Assembly (NCBI GenBank): GCA_050084515.1
Contig: CM114275.1
Coordinates: 23,994,001-24,058,000, forward strand
Length of the DNA stretch: 64,000 nt
DNA from: Blasia pusilla
Taxonomy: Eukaryota > Marchantiophyta > Marchantiopsida > Blasiales
Reading direction: 5' to 3'
Under the pieces are notes generated by a model, which made no database searches, was not told the origin of the DNA, and saw nothing but the letters and a program-made list of their open reading frames with translations. Of this stretch, positions 32,077-45,117 are shown piece by piece. Position numbers and translations under genes: made by a program. How positions within the stretch are numbered: position 1 is the stretch's first letter; each line of letters opens with the position of its first letter.

Positions 32077-32581
32077 GGAAGGAGAACCGCACTTGAAATT
32101 CTTGGTGTTTAAAGAGAGAAGAGAGGCAAGAGAAGGAAAAATTTCAATTTGGGAGAAGGAAATTTTATTCAGAGCTCAAAGGCTACATATTTTTAGGTGG
32201 AGCTTTGATGGTGATAAAACTGTGGAGGCGCTTTTGAGGGCTTTCCCGGTCAATTCAGCCGTCAATTTCTGCTTTCGCTAGAGCAATTCCAAATAATATT
32301 TTCACATATCTTGTAAAGCTTGTCGAGAGCTTTCCAACGCATCCAAAATCGCTGGATGCTGACACTCTGAGCTCCTGCAACAACAATTTCAGTGTAGGAA
32401 AGTGCAATTAGTGAAGAAAAGTTGTGCAATTTGCTCTCTACATGCCAATTTCGACTAGTTCTTTCATACATTTGATCAATTTTGGCAAATTTCAGGTCGA
32501 TTTATGTGTGTGCGTGATCTATGCTTCAATTAGAGCAGTAGAAAGCCTGGAATTATGTTTTTTTTAGTGAAATCGTTTATC

Positions 32582-33480
32582 ATGGAATATTCCTCAACAA
32601 CAATCACAAGCGAGAAGCTAGACAAGCATAATTACAATGTCTGGAAGTTTCGCATGAAAAAATTTCTCATGGGTCAAGAACTATGGGAGCTTGTCATAGG
32701 TAATGAGGCCAAGCCAGAAGGTGACTCAACATACTTGAATGTTCGCGCTTAGAACAAACGCACAAGGCAAGTAATCCACTACATTTCGATAACGATCCGT
32801 TCGCCAATGACTGGTCACATCCAAGATGTTGATATTCTGAAGGAGGCCTGGGATGCATTGGAAAAGTTGTCCCAGACATCTACAAAGGCCAGAAAGCTTC
32901 AATTGAAACAGCAATTGAATGAAGTGAGGAAATAATTTTAGAGCATCAATGAGTATATTTTGAGTATCGGACATATTGTTGATGAGTTGAATAGCATTGG
33001 AGTGACAGTAAAAGATGATGATCTAATTTTATTCACTCTTCAAGGCCTTCCAAAGGATAACAAGTCCTTTGAGACCTCTATCTCTATGAGAGAGAAGTAT
33101 CCAACCTTTCAAGAGTTAGTTCCTCTATTGATTAGTGAAGAGATGCGCCTAGTAGGCAGTGGTAGCTCGTCTAGTCTGCAAGAGAGTGTGCTATTTGCAT
33201 GTTATCGATCAAACAGAGGCAGGGATCATGGCAGAAACTTTCGTGATCGTGGTGGATATCAAGCATATGCAGGAAGAGACACTCAATATAACGTTATTCA
33301 TTCAACTACGAACCAGTACCAAACATAATCACATGGTGGTGATGGTGGAAACCGTTGGGATCTAGGTCAACAGTAGAGGTTCCCTGGATATTGCAATTAC
33401 TGTGGGATAAAGGATCACTATGAAAAGTTTTGCTTCAAGAAGAAGGCAGATATGAGAACATGAGCTTTACAACAAAAAAA
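32582..33480 (+). pseudogene. Copia gag relic
   Basis: The nucleocapsid/capsid protein of the element. MEYSSTTITSEKLDKHNYNV at 32582 is the typical copia gag start, followed by WKFRMKKFLMGQELWELV. The UBN2-like gag core continues in ISMREKYPTFQELVPLLISE near 33083-33142. The CCHC knuckle CNYCGIKDHYEKFC is at 33392-33433. In-frame stops occur at about 32750, 32935, 33328 and 33376. Confidence 0.88.
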
Positions 33481-33545
33481 ACTAAATGGAGCAACAACAC
33501 CAAGAGTAATACCAAGAACAACAACATTCATAAACGGATCATCTC

Positions 33546-36500
33546 TTGGTCATAACTCATCATATGGGAGCAATGGTCAAGAAAGACTCGACAACACATA
33601 AGTACATTGACTCCGATGCATCAAATCACATGACCTCACAAGCGAAATGGTTCAGTAGTTTGGAGTCGGTGAAAGATCTTGCAATTGTGCTCATAGGAGA
33701 TGACACTCAACATCATATCACGCATACCGATAAAATTCCAATAGCATCGTATGGTCTTTGTGCTCTTGGAAATGTTCTCTATGTTCCTACCATTACAAAA
33801 AATCATATCTTTGTAGGACATGTAATAGAACAGGGTTATAAAGTGAAGTTTAACGCAGATGGTTGTTTCAATGAAACAATCGATGATCAGACTACGATAG
33901 CCAAAGCAATTAGATCTGGAAGAATGTTCAAATTAGATATTTCTATGCCATAGATTCAAACAGCAATGTATGGTCAAATCGGCCAACAAGTCACGGATCT
34001 AAATGTGTGGCATAAAAGAATTGCACATATGAATCTTCAAAGATTACAGAGTCTTTCATCATCTAATATAGTAATAGGACTCCCTAAATTAGCGAGTCTT
34101 GCTACGTTAGAGGTATGTCTTGCTTGCCAATTTGGAAAATAAGCTAGATTTCCTTTTCCAAAGCAAGGTAGAAGAGCATCCAAGATATTGGAGTTGATCC
34201 ACAGTGATATATGGACAACATTACAACATAGCCTTAGTGGTTGCCACTACTTTGTTTCATTTATTGATGACTTCTCTAGGTATATATGGATATAATTTAT
34301 GAAAGCTAAGTCAGAGGTATTCTTAGTGTTCCAAACATTCAAAGTTCTAGTAGAGAAGCAGACTAGACAACACATTCTGAAATTGCGTTGTGATGGAGGA
34401 AGAGAGTATCTTTCAACAGAGTTTGATGACTATTTACGTCAGAATGGCATCCAACATCAAGTGACTTGCCGCTACACTCCACAATAAAATGGAGTGGTTG
34501 AGAGGAAAAATCGACATATTGCTCAAGCGGCACAAGCTATGCTGAATGAGAAGAACATGCCTAAGGTGTATTGGTCATAGGTTGTAGCATGTGCATTTGC
34601 CTTAATCAACCGAACTCCAACAACATGAGTTCATGATAAAACTCCATTCGAAGTCTTCATAGGAAGTAAACCTGATTTTTCCTTTTTGAAAGTATTTTAC
34701 TGTATCTGGTATGCTCATGTTCCTTTCTGAGAGACGTCATAAATTAGACCCCAAGTCGGAAAGATGTATCTTCATTGGCTATGTTGATGGAAATAAGGAG
34801 TATAAGTGCTACATTCCATCCTCTATGCAGCTTATTATTAGTCGGGATGTTGTCTTTGATGAGCTAAAGTCATGATATGCTCCATCTGAGCCTATTACAC
34901 CTCTAAACTTGTCTGTTGAGGGAGAGAATATGACTATAAACCAGCACACATTGTCTTCAACTTCCCCAAGTACTAGTGCAGGATTAGGAGAGGTCCTAGA
35001 TTCATCCGTTAAATCTGTGAGTCCATGGACGGAAAGAGTAGATATTCAGTCTGTTGACACTAGTCAGGTGTCAGAGGTATCTACCTCTGAATAACAAATT
35101 CGTAGATCAAATAGAGTTACACATCTAGTTCATAGATTCATAAATGAAGGTTTCCTTGCCACACCATATATGATGACTACCCTTCAAGAGCAGGAGTCGA
35201 GTTGTTGTGAAGAATCTGCGAATAAAGCCCAATGGATTGAAGCTATGGAGGAAGAGCTTGGTGCATTAAGACATCAACAAACATGGAAGATGGTTGATAT
35301 ACCTTCCGGTAAGGAAGCTATTGGTTACAAATAGGTTTAGAAAATCAAGCGCAATCAAGATGGTACAATTAACAGATACAAAACGAGATTGGTGGTTAAG
35401 GGCTATCCAGAATAATATGGTATCAATTATGAGGAAACATTTAGTCCTGTTGCAAAGATGGCGACTACGGGAACAGTGGTTGCAGTTGGAGTAAGTAAGA
35501 AGTGAAGATTACATCATATGGACGTCAATAATGCCTTCTTGAATGGAGATCTATATGAGGAGGTATGTATGACTCAACCATATGGATACGAGCATCCAAA
35601 GTTTCCATTTTGCGTATGCAGGTTGAAGAAAGCTCTATACGGGCTCAAACAAGGTCCAAGAGCTTGGTATGGCAGGATTACATACGTCCTACAAGAGTTG
35701 GGTTTTAGGATATCTGATTCTGTCTCCTCGTTATATGTCTTGAGAGGACAAGATCATATAGTTCTCATTGTGTTGTATGTTGAAGATTTCTTGATTACTG
35801 TGGAGTACTGAAGAAATGGTACAACAAGTCAAGCTTAAGTTACAAGCAAAATTTGATATGAAGAACTTGGGAGAACTCAAATAATTCCTCGATATTGAGT
35901 TTATCAAGGTTGGAGAAAGCATGTGGTTACTACAATGACAATATGCTCTTCATATGCTTTCAAAATATGATATGAAGGCATGTATGCCAATCTCTACACT
36001 GTTGGACTAGAGCGTGAAGCTAAGAGTGGATGAAAGAGAGCTGCTTGCAGATTCTAATATGTACAGGCGCATGGTTGGAAGTTTGATCTATCTAACTATA
36101 ACCATCTGATATTTGAGCTATATTGTTGGCCTAGTGAGTCAATTTATGTAAGCACCTCGAAAACCTCACCTTTATGCTATGAGGAGGATTATGCGGTATG
36201 TAAAATTCTCTATTCAATTTGGGCTTCAATTTGAACCTTCTCCGAGTTTTCAATTACAAGGATTCACATATGTCTGATCAACACTCCATATCTGGTTATT
36301 CATTTACTCTAGGAAGCACAACTATAAGTTGGGCTTCAAAGAAGCAACCTACAGTTGCTCTATCTTTAACAGAGGCTGAGTACAGAGGAGATCCTAATGC
36401 AACATGTGAGGCGGTGTGACTTCATCGATTACTTATTGAGATTGGTGTTAGTAATTTATGACCTAGTGTAATATATGCAGACAATATTGGTAGCATCAAG

Positions 36501-36715
36501 CTTGTTAATAACCATGTGTTTCATGCTCGTACAAAGCATGTCGAGGTGCGCTATCATTTTATCAGCGAGAAAATGCTTGCAGGAGAAATTGATCTTGTGT
36601 ATATAGGTACAGATTAGCAAATTGCTGACATCTTTACAAAGGCATCGTCTAGAGATAAGTTTGAGATGTTTAGAAAGGATTTAGGCGTTAGAGATATCGA
36701 TATGAGCTTGAAGGG
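33546..36715 (+). pseudogene. Copia pol relic: protease, integrase, RT, RNase H
   Basis: Protease: YIDSDASNHMT near 33604-33636, where the usual DSG is DSD. GAG-pre-integrase and HHCC: WHKRIAHMNLQRLQ at about 34008-34050 and CLACQFGK. Integrase core: HSDIW, FIDDFSRYIW, GGREYLSTEFDDYLRQNGIQ, then NGVVERKNR (34200-34510). RT: QWIEAMEEELGAL, VKGYPE, MDVNNAFLNGDLYEEVCM (35518-35571), LKKALYGLKQGPRAWY, and LYVEDFLIT where YVDD is YVED (about 35775-35800). RNase H: SWASKKQPTVALSLTEAEY (about 36327-36383) and IADIFTKASSRDKFEMFR near 36620-36675. Multiple stops; both mutated catalytic motifs would independently kill it. Confidence 0.92.
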
Positions 36716-36716
36716 A
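36705..36716 (+). promoter_or_regulatory. Polypurine tract
   Basis: Short purine-rich TTGAAGGGA immediately before the TGTA start of the right LTR. It is the expected plus-strand priming site, somewhat shortened compared with typical copia tracts. Confidence 0.6.
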
Positions 36717-37028
36717 TGTATTGAAGATTGAGTTACAGTCAAGCTCATGAGACACCTAAACTACTATATTTGGCACTCACACAAAGTAGGGAAGCTTAAT
36801 CTTGGTTAGTCAGTTAAGCATGATTATCTTAACTAGGATTAGTTAATCATAATTAGGCTAACTCGAGACTATGGTTAAGGGTAGGGTAAGGGTTGCTTGT
36901 ACATACCCTATATAATTGAGAAGAGGATCAGCCTCCACTCTTTTTCCCATTGCAAATTTTGTTCTCCACGGTGGTGTGTGTGTGAAAGTCTTTTTCCATC
37001 AATTATGCTTGTTTAGCAATTTTCCACA
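36717..37028 (+). repeat. Right LTR of copia element
   Basis: Starts TGTATTGAAGATTGAGTTAC and ends TTTTCCACA. Colinear with the left LTR with scattered substitutions and small indels. Confidence 0.9.
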
Positions 37029-38220
37029 AATTGCTCCACTCTTAAGCAACTCTGCCATTATTTAGAAGCCTTCTCCTCTTCAAATCTCATCAAATTTTAT
37101 ACTCTTTGCAAATTTCTCAATTTTGAACATCTGACTTGGATTTCAACAATGCTTCTCCCTTATGTCATCCTACGTGGTCAAGATACACTAGTTTGAATAA
37201 TTTGTGCAAACCCCGCGGCTCCTCACTTATGCTCTACACCATAAATTGAGTCCCACTTTCTCTGCTATTGAGAACTAGTATGCATCTTCCTTGGGATATA
37301 AAGTCGAATATGAATTGTGAACTTTGATCTTCCTCCAAGGTATATCCCCCCTAGGCACCTGAATGGATGACCTGTACACGTAGGTTTCTTTCCTCCTAGG
37401 AGGTCAGTACCAACCTATAGTACACAAAGTACTAACTACCTAACAACTATACATGTGGTCCGTTCATGAGACCAACTCCCAACTAATCCACGACCTATAG
37501 GTCCAAGCGGAGTCATACATGGTCGGGAAGGTCAACCTCTCCAAGGTTGCCACTCCTCATAAAGGGAGGGATGACTCCTTAGAGCAAGTCATATATGACC
37601 TCTCGAAATAGGGAAATACAAGATCCCTCTAAGGCCCCGATACTCTTTGGCCTTATGCCTCATCTACCATGAGAATCCTAATCATGAGAAGCATTTGGAA
37701 AAAAAAAACTTGGCTTTTGTAACTTTAAGAGTGACTACCCATTTTATGTCATGTATGTTGGTATATGGATTGTATGAGTGAAAAAACTTAATTATAAAAC
37801 CAAGGATTTATTCTATTGAATGTAATCTAATTCAAATAGTTAAGGAACTTTCCTCAAGGATTCTTTGTTTCATTATTTAATGTAATTTCTAAGGATAATT
37901 TTAATGTAGTTCTTAATTATATTTTGAAAAATGGTGTGTTTCAATTAGTCCCGTGAATTTATTCCTTCATATTATTTTCACTTTCTTACCTTGGAGCATC
38001 CATTTTTTTAATTTATAAAATTGCAGCTACTCAATGCGATCGTGCCTTCTCTAATTACGGGCGCATATACATCTTGGTGTCTTTATGCATTTATTCTTTG
38101 TGTGTTAATTATTTGGCTTTTGCACTCTCTCGTTAGGTTCTCCTACTTAATATTCTTGTGGATGTGGATGACAACGGATAATCCAAATAAGAATGCCCTC
38201 CTTATTTCTCAAATGGCCAA
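37029..38220. other. No gene recognised
   Basis: About 1.2 kb between the two copia copies. No reading frame with family resemblance and no repeat that I could match elsewhere in the window. Confidence 0.5.
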
Positions 38221-38530
38221 GCTATGGAAGATCCATATAGAATCAAGTTCATCAAACACATCAACTACTACATTTGTTACTCTGAAGAAGTAGGAAAGCT
38301 AAATCTTGGTTGGTCGATAAAGCATGATTATCCTAATTAAGGCTTTATTAATAATAATTCATGTAACTTGATACAATAGTAAGGGTTAGGATTTCTTATA
38401 AATACCCTATATAATTCAAAAGGCCGCTAGTTCATGTTCATTCTCGAATTCCAAGTCTTTATCCTCTATGGTGGTGTGTGTGTGTGAGTTGTATTCCATT
38501 AATCATGCTCATATGATCATTTTCTCCATT
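38221..38530 (+). repeat. Left LTR of second copia copy
   Basis: Aligns by eye along most of its length with 31751-32064. It is followed by TTATATCACA in place of the primer-binding site TGGTATCGGA. Confidence 0.7.
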
Positions 38531-39729
38531 ATATCACAATGATATGAGAATAACGATTGAAATTCTCTTTCTATGAGAAAAGAAGAAAGGCAAGAGAAGG
38601 AGAATTTTAGTTTGGGGGCAAAGCTTAACAAAGATTTCATGTGGAGTTATGAAAGAGACCAAATTTTGGAGGTATTTATAGGACTTTCTGAATCGATTCA
38701 ACAATCCAAATCCGCATTGGTCATAATGATACCAAAGACTTGTTCTAGCCATCTTATAGAGTTTATTTGAGAGTTTTCCAACACATCTTAAATCGTTGCA
38801 TAGTAGCAAATTTATTATTTCAATGTTAAGAAGTTCCACATAAAATAATTTCTCATGTGTGAATAACTAGAAGAGCTTGTTATAGGTTATGAAGCCAAAT
38901 TATAAGATGATTTGACATAGCGATGTTCACGTGTGGGACAAACACGCAAAATAAGGATCCCACTACGTCTCAATAATGATGAGTTCATCGAGGATTTATC
39001 ACATTCAAGATGTTGATGTTTTGAAGGAAGCATATGATGCATTAGAGAAGCAATTTTAGAGATCTACAAAGGACATAAAGTTTCAATCATGACAACATTT
39101 AAACCAAGTGAGGAAATTATCACAAAGCATCAGTGATAATATTTTGAATATTAGGCATAATATTCAATTGTTGAGTAGCATCGGATATGAGGATTTGATT
39201 TTGTTCACTCCTCAAGGCCTTCCACAAGATTACAAGTATTTTGAGATCTTTATCTTTCTTTTGAGGATCCAACCTTTCAAGAGTTTCTCCACTATTAATT
39301 TTACAGAGGAGATATGCCAAGTTGGCAACAACAGTTATGTTAGTATGCAAGATATTACTATATTGATAGAGAAGGGATCCAATAGAGACACTAGTCGGGA
39401 TAGAAGCTTTCATGATCATGGTGGATATCAAACACATGGATGAAAAGAAACTCAAAATAACTTCACTCAATCCATTATGGACAATTCTTATAAACAGTCA
39501 CATGGTGATGATAGTATAAACCATTGGGTTTGACAATAACGGTCGAACCATAAATATTGCAAGAACGGTACGTGCGATGCAAGACTACTATGCAAAGTTT
39601 TTTTTTAAGAAGATGGAAATATGAGAACAAGAGTCTTATAACAACAAACTATGTTGACCAACAACACAAAGTGCAATATGTAGGAATATGTGGACACTTA
39701 CAAGTTGAGAATCTCTTAGCCATTACTAG

Positions 39730-40296
39730 TCGGATCGAGGGCCAAAAAGAGGGTCAAGGGTGCTCCTTCCCAAAGGAAGAGGTACCCCAAAGATCCCCAT
39801 ATGTACTATTAAGGAGGAAGGGACTCCAACCCCACTTTGGTCATCGCGGGGGGGACTCAAGGGCACGAAACAGATCGGGAGTTTGGCATTGGGATTCGAA
39901 ACCGCACCCGAACAAAGTCCAATAGAGTGAATTTTGGAGATCCCTATTGTATTATAACTCGCGACTCATATTGTTGAGTCTTGGTTGGGAACTCATGCAA
40001 GGTCCGTTGGATAGTTGGGATCGTCAGGCGCGCAAACGTAGTTTTAGGTGCATAGACTAACCATACAGTCTGTCCCAAGTCTCGCAAGACTTGCCCGTGC
40101 TGATAACCTAGGAATGACGGAAGGTTGAGGTTGATGAGGTGCCGAGTCAAGGACTCGGTGGGCTGGAAGGTCGCTTGACCCAAAGCTAGACTAATGTGAC
40201 TCCATTTGGGTGCAGGTTGGCAATGAGAGCGTGTCCTATTGAACGTACGCTTATGCAGCACTGAGATAGACGTTCAAGGAGAGTAGACGCAAGATA
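39730..40296 (+). repeat. Long-LTR fragment, direct orientation
   Basis: Matches the 3' half of the solo LTR at 45118-46075: CCCCACTTTGG, AACCTTCC-complementary GGAAGGTTGAG, GACTCGGTGGG and GACGTTCAAGGAGAGTAG blocks in order. It is inserted between gag and integrase parts of copia copy 2. Confidence 0.8.
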
Positions 40297-40329
40297 ATAT
40301 AAGTCAAGTCTGGGTTAATTGATCTTCCA

Positions 40330-41130
40330 ACCGCCTAAGTTCTCAACTTGATATCTCATCAAGCTCAACCTTCCATAGTTCCTAACTTCCCAAGGCAACA
40401 TGGGCAGGTGTTTAAAGACTTGCGGTAGACTTTATGGTTAGTCGAGACACCTTAAACGACATTTGCACGCCTAACATTCCCAATTATGGGCCCAAAACCG
40501 AGACCCAAAAATATGAGTCGTAGGTTGGAATCCAAAGGGAATCTACGACATCCACTCTCTTGGGTTTGGTTCAAGTTTAAAATCCCAAGGCCAAAACTCC
40601 CGATCCATTCCATGCCCTTAAGTCGCTCTACGGTGCCCCTAAGTGGGGTTCGAGTCCCAAGCCATCTTGAAGACCTTTCCCTTACTATAACTTATGAATA
40701 TTTCCGTCGTCCCCCTATCTTTGGGGAAGAGACACTCGGGCCCCTCTTTTTGGTCCTCAACTTGACTGCCTATACATTCATTTCCCAAAAATATCTCAAC
40801 TTTTGCTCATACATTTGTTGAGATCTTTGTGCGTTAGAAGTGGCTTTGCATAAGCTTTCCAATGCCACCTTACTTATCCCAAACGCATCTTGAAACTAAA
40901 AGTTATGGTCCAAGATACAGTTGAAATCTCAAATGTTATTCACGTTTCCACTTCTCATCACTTTGTCAATCAACCTTCCTAGACTCAAATCCTCTTAAAT
41001 CATGGTTTGTGTTTTTTCCATGTTACCTTGTTGCGTCCGTAAATGAACGAAATGCTCAACCTTATTCGCTTCTCATCTCTTATGTCTCTTGAGTCTCTTC
41101 CTAGCATGAGCCTGCATGAGCAAACAAGTC
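40330..41130 (-). repeat. Long-LTR fragment, inverted orientation
   Basis: The reverse complement matches the 5' and middle parts of the 45118-46075 LTR. Examples: CTCATCAAGCTCAACCTTCC at about 40363-40382; CATAAGCTTTCCAA near 40850 opposite TTGGAAAGCTTATG of the LTR; CTAAAAGTTATGG near 40895. With 39730-40296 it forms a tail-to-tail inverted pair. Confidence 0.8.
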
Positions 41131-43180
41131 AAATATCTCAATGTGTAATATAAGAGAATTGGGCATATGAATCTTCAAAGAATACAAAGTCTTTCATCAT
41201 TGAATCTAGTAAAAGGACTTCAAAAAAATCAAGGCCTACTACATTAGTGGCATAACCTGTTGGCCAATTTGGAAAATAAACAAACAAATCTATTTCGAAA
41301 CCAAGGTTAAAGAGCATCTCAGATATTATAATTGACTCATATTAATGTGGATAACATCACAATATAACCAAAGTAGTTGCAAGTACTTTGTTTCATTTAT
41401 TGATGATTTCTCCATCTGTATATGGGTGTACTTTCTAAAATTCAAATCAAATATATTATCAATATTCCAAACATTCATAATTCTGGTAGAGAAGTTGATT
41501 CGGCAATTTATTAAATTGTATAGTAATGGGAGGAGGAGAGTAATTCTCAATAGAGTTTGATGACTTACAAAATGACATTCATAACAAGTAATTTGTCGTT
41601 ACATTCCATAACAAAGTGAAGTAGTTGAGTAGAAGAATAAACCTTCTCTTGAGAGGACACGTGCGATGCTGAATGAGAATAACGTGTCTAAGGTGTACTT
41701 GGCATATGCTATAGGATGTGTCGTCTTCTTAATCGACTAAACTCCAAAACCATAACTCATAATTGGACTATATTAAAGTCTTCACATGAAATCAACTTGA
41801 TTTTTAATTATTGAAAGTCATTGGTTGCATTTGTTATGCTCATGTTCATTTTGAAAAACTTTAAACATTATATCCAAAATGTAAAAGATGTATCTTCATA
41901 GGCTACACTAATGAAACTAAGGGACTTATATAAGTGTTGCATTCTATCCTCTATATAGTTTATTATTAGTCACAATGTTATTTTTTATGAGTTAAAGTCA
42001 TTGTAGGCTAGATCTGAAGCTATTCAAGATTTTAACATGTCGATTGAGGGTAAGAATATAACTAAAACCAATAGATATTATATAAAAATTCCCCAAATAT
42101 CCGTGCAAGGTTAGAAGAGCTCACTCACTCTTCAATTAATCTTGCAATCCACGTTCAATAAGAGTATGTGTTGAGTCGCATTTTGAAATGATTCACGTGT
42201 TCGATGAGAGGGGATATTTTATCCACTATTAACTTTGCATCTAACCTAACAGCGTAGAGATTCACTTACAAGTAGTCACACCATATTTCAGAATCATATG
42301 AAGAGGATATTATCGTTGTCATAACCACATGCTCTTTCCAACCCTCATAAACTTAAAATTAAGGAAGCATTCTTATTTTTTCAAGTACTTTATATCAAAT
42401 TCTACGTCTAACTCTAGTTTGATTTGTTGTGCCATATCATTAGTACTCCCAGTAATCAAGAGTTCTTCAACATACTCTTATAACCATGTGCCATTCTCCT
42501 CCTAACATTAGTCAAAGCTAAATTAAATTCAATTATTAGAGGCACCCACGTATGAAAACAAATTCATAGATCAAGTAGAGTCACACATCTTATTGATAGA
42601 TTTATAACTAAAGGATTTTTTGTAATACATCATGTGTATATGATGACTACCCTTCAAGAATAATAACCAAAGCATTTTGAATAAGTTGCATGTAAGGTCA
42701 AATGGATTAAAACTATGGAGAAATAGCTTGTTGCGCTTGTTGCATGAAGACATTAACACACTTAAGAGTTTGTTTATATACCTACCAATAAAATACAAGA
42801 AATCTATTATCGAGGATGGATTAACAAATTCAAGTACAATGAAGATGATATAATGGAGAGATAGAGAGCCAAGTTGGTAGCAAAGGGATATGCATACAAT
42901 ATGGTATTGATTACAACGAGATATTTTGCCCTCTTGCAAAGGTGACAATTGTGAAAATAGTGGTTACACTTCTATTGAGTTAGAAATGGATAATGCGTGA
43001 CATGAATGGCAAGAATGCCTTTTTGGATGGAGATTTGCCCGAGGAGCTACACATGGCTGAACCATTTGAGTATGACGATTAAAAAAATCCAAAAATATCC
43101 AAAATTACCATTTTGCGTATGACGATTACAAAAATTTATATACAAGCTTAAGCAAGCTCCAAGAGCTTGGTGTGCCAAAC

Positions 43181-44421
43181 CAAACTTACATTTATCTTAT
43201 GAGCGTTTGGCTTTTGGATTTTTCATTGTGGTTCATTTTGTTGCTTTTGTATCAATATCCAAAGGTTTTATTGGTTCAAATTTTAAAGCATCCATTGAGA
43301 GATAAAATGACGAATTTGTGTGAGTCGCATTTTGGAAGTTTATATAAGCTCGCCAAAGGATAAGTGGTAAGAGATGACATGACACTATACTCGCATATTT
43401 TCCATCTTAGTTTGTAATACATTTGTTATCAAGATATTTCATCGATTTAAGGAACAAATTGACAATTTTCCATTGTTGGAGAACCAAACCTATATAAAGT
43501 TTGATTAAATATTTTTAAAACTTAAACAAGTTCTTGGTCTATATATATGGAAGTATCTCTGTAAGCCAAAATCATAAGCTTATATTGAAGGTTTTAAAGG
43601 CTAAAAGAGATGAAATAATTTGTTATTTTGTCATGCTTTGTTGGTACATAAGCTCAAATTTTATAAGTTTTCCATAAGTGATACCAAAATATAATGCAAG
43701 TGTGCAGCGAGGCTTTATCTTGAATTTCATAGCAAATTACATAATGCTCAACTCTTTCATAGATACATGATCCATGTAGGAGGAATTTATGTAGGAACAA
43801 TAGTAGATGAAGGTTAAAGAGCACAACACATTCTATAGGATCAATTTCCCTAATAAAATGCAGATTATAACTTTTTAAAAATTATCCTTTCAACAATCTT
43901 TACTTTGAGATTTACTAGATGTTTTCGAAGATATGATGAACTATCATGAACTTGCGAACTACAAGCATATTTAGATTAGCATTGATACAATTCAACTTTA
44001 GTCATATATGGATTTGTAATATGCATTTTGGTTAATCGATTATAATTCATAATACAAGCTGGAGTAGATAATGCCATGAAGATGCATTTTCTTCATTGAT
44101 AAATTAGAAGTATATATGGCCTTAATAGCATGAAGAGAGAAAAAATTTGCTCTTTTCTATACTATCAATGTTTTTAAAATATAGTTATCCATTGTCATGA
44201 CCTTGGAGGAAAGGGAAGATTTTTTTTATTATAAGATAAGCTTATAATCATCTATCAATTCTTGATGGTCAATAATGAAAAGTATTCTAACATTATATGC
44301 TTATCTACAATAAATACTACCATTTTTTAAAATATCATATGAATTTTTGCGTTGAATAAGTATAGAGTAGGAAGTGTATTGGAGGATATCAAGATCAACC
44401 TTATATGGATTGATCTTCATT
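43181..44421. other. AT-rich region, no gene
   Basis: Strongly A+T-rich, with no open frame of note on either strand. Probably decayed transposon sequence. Confidence 0.5.
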
Positions 44422-44850
44422 GTATACTATAAAGGTGCTCGTGCGATGCACGAAAAATAAAAGGTTCGAAGAATTACTGTATAGTTTGTGAAGGGAAGAG
44501 ATTAATGATGTTGCACATAAATTCAAAAGTAGCATGTGAAACATTTTCCCGACGCTCAGTTGCCATGTGTCAAGCAAAGAGGTATTTGCAAATCAAGAAG
44601 GCATTTTCCCATACTAATATAACAAGGTGCCCATGCGATGTAAGGAAACTAAAGAATTGTTTGAAGAATCAGTGTATAGCTCATGAAGGGAAGCGATTAA
44701 TGATATTCCACATAAATTCAGATTATTTTCTTGCTTCTCATAGCATGTGAAATATTTGATTGTTGCCCAGTTGCCACGTATAAAGTAGAGAAGTGTTTGC
44801 AAATCAAGAAGGCACTCTCCCATAATAACATATATATATTAGTGTGCCCT
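44422..44850. repeat. Tandem repeat, about 190-210 bp unit, two copies plus stub
   Basis: Units start near 44422 and 44611 with TACTATAAAGGTGCTCGTGC and TAATATAACAAGGTGCCCAT, each continuing GCGATG. Both contain GAAGGGAAG(A/C)GATTAATGAT, CATAAATTCA, GTTGCCA and CAAATCAAGAAGGCA blocks. A third start (ATTAGTGTGCCC) lies near 44838. Origin unknown. Confidence 0.85.
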
Positions 44851-45117
44851 TTTCTAGAGACAGTTTTACAAATTAATCCACACATATGGAAGGTGGGATT
44901 ACCAATCTTGACGTTAGATTGAATTTTGAGTTTTGTCAAAGTCAGGTATTATGTGAATAGAGGATTTATGTGCAAATATATATGGTGTATCTAAAAAATC
45001 CTTGATGCATGAAACCCATTGCACTTTGAGATTAGACTTATTTTTTAGTGTGTTAAAGATAACACTTGGAGATGAAGGGGTTGATTATAAGTAAGTCTTT
45101 GTCATATGATGGAGTCA

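Larger units (their letters stand above)
31751..37028 (+). mobile_element. Ty1/copia LTR retrotransposon, near full length, inactivated
   Basis: About 5.28 kb with a 314-bp left LTR (31751-32064) and a 312-bp right LTR (36717-37028). A tRNA-Met type primer-binding site lies at 32065 and a short purine-rich tract just before the right LTR. Inside, in copia order on the + strand: gag, CCHC knuckle, protease, integrase, RT, RNase H. Many stops (often TAG in place of CAG) and frameshifts abolish coding. The LTRs differ at many positions and no clear target duplication is seen, so the insertion is old. It is much less decayed than the second copia copy at 38.2-43.2 kb. Confidence 0.92.
38221..43180 (+). 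mobile_element. Second, highly decayed copia copy with nested insertion
   Basis: A relative of the 31.75-37.03 kb element. Left LTR-like 38221-38530 (shared blocks GCTAAATCTTGGTTGG, AGCATGATTATCCTAA, CTATGGTGGTGTGTGTGTG). Gag relic about 38870-39640 (LILFTPQGLPQDYKYFEI near 39196-39249). Pol relic 41137-43180 (MNLQRIQSLSS, then RT blocks). It is interrupted at about 39720-41130 by inverted long-LTR fragments. No right LTR was found; the copy fades after RT. A-T transitions and indels are abundant, so it is clearly older than the neighbouring copy. Confidence 0.8.

Noticed and set aside
39120-39470. Leftward open frame of 116 codons
   Set aside because: Shadow of the copia gag relic, which reads with family resemblance on the + strand.
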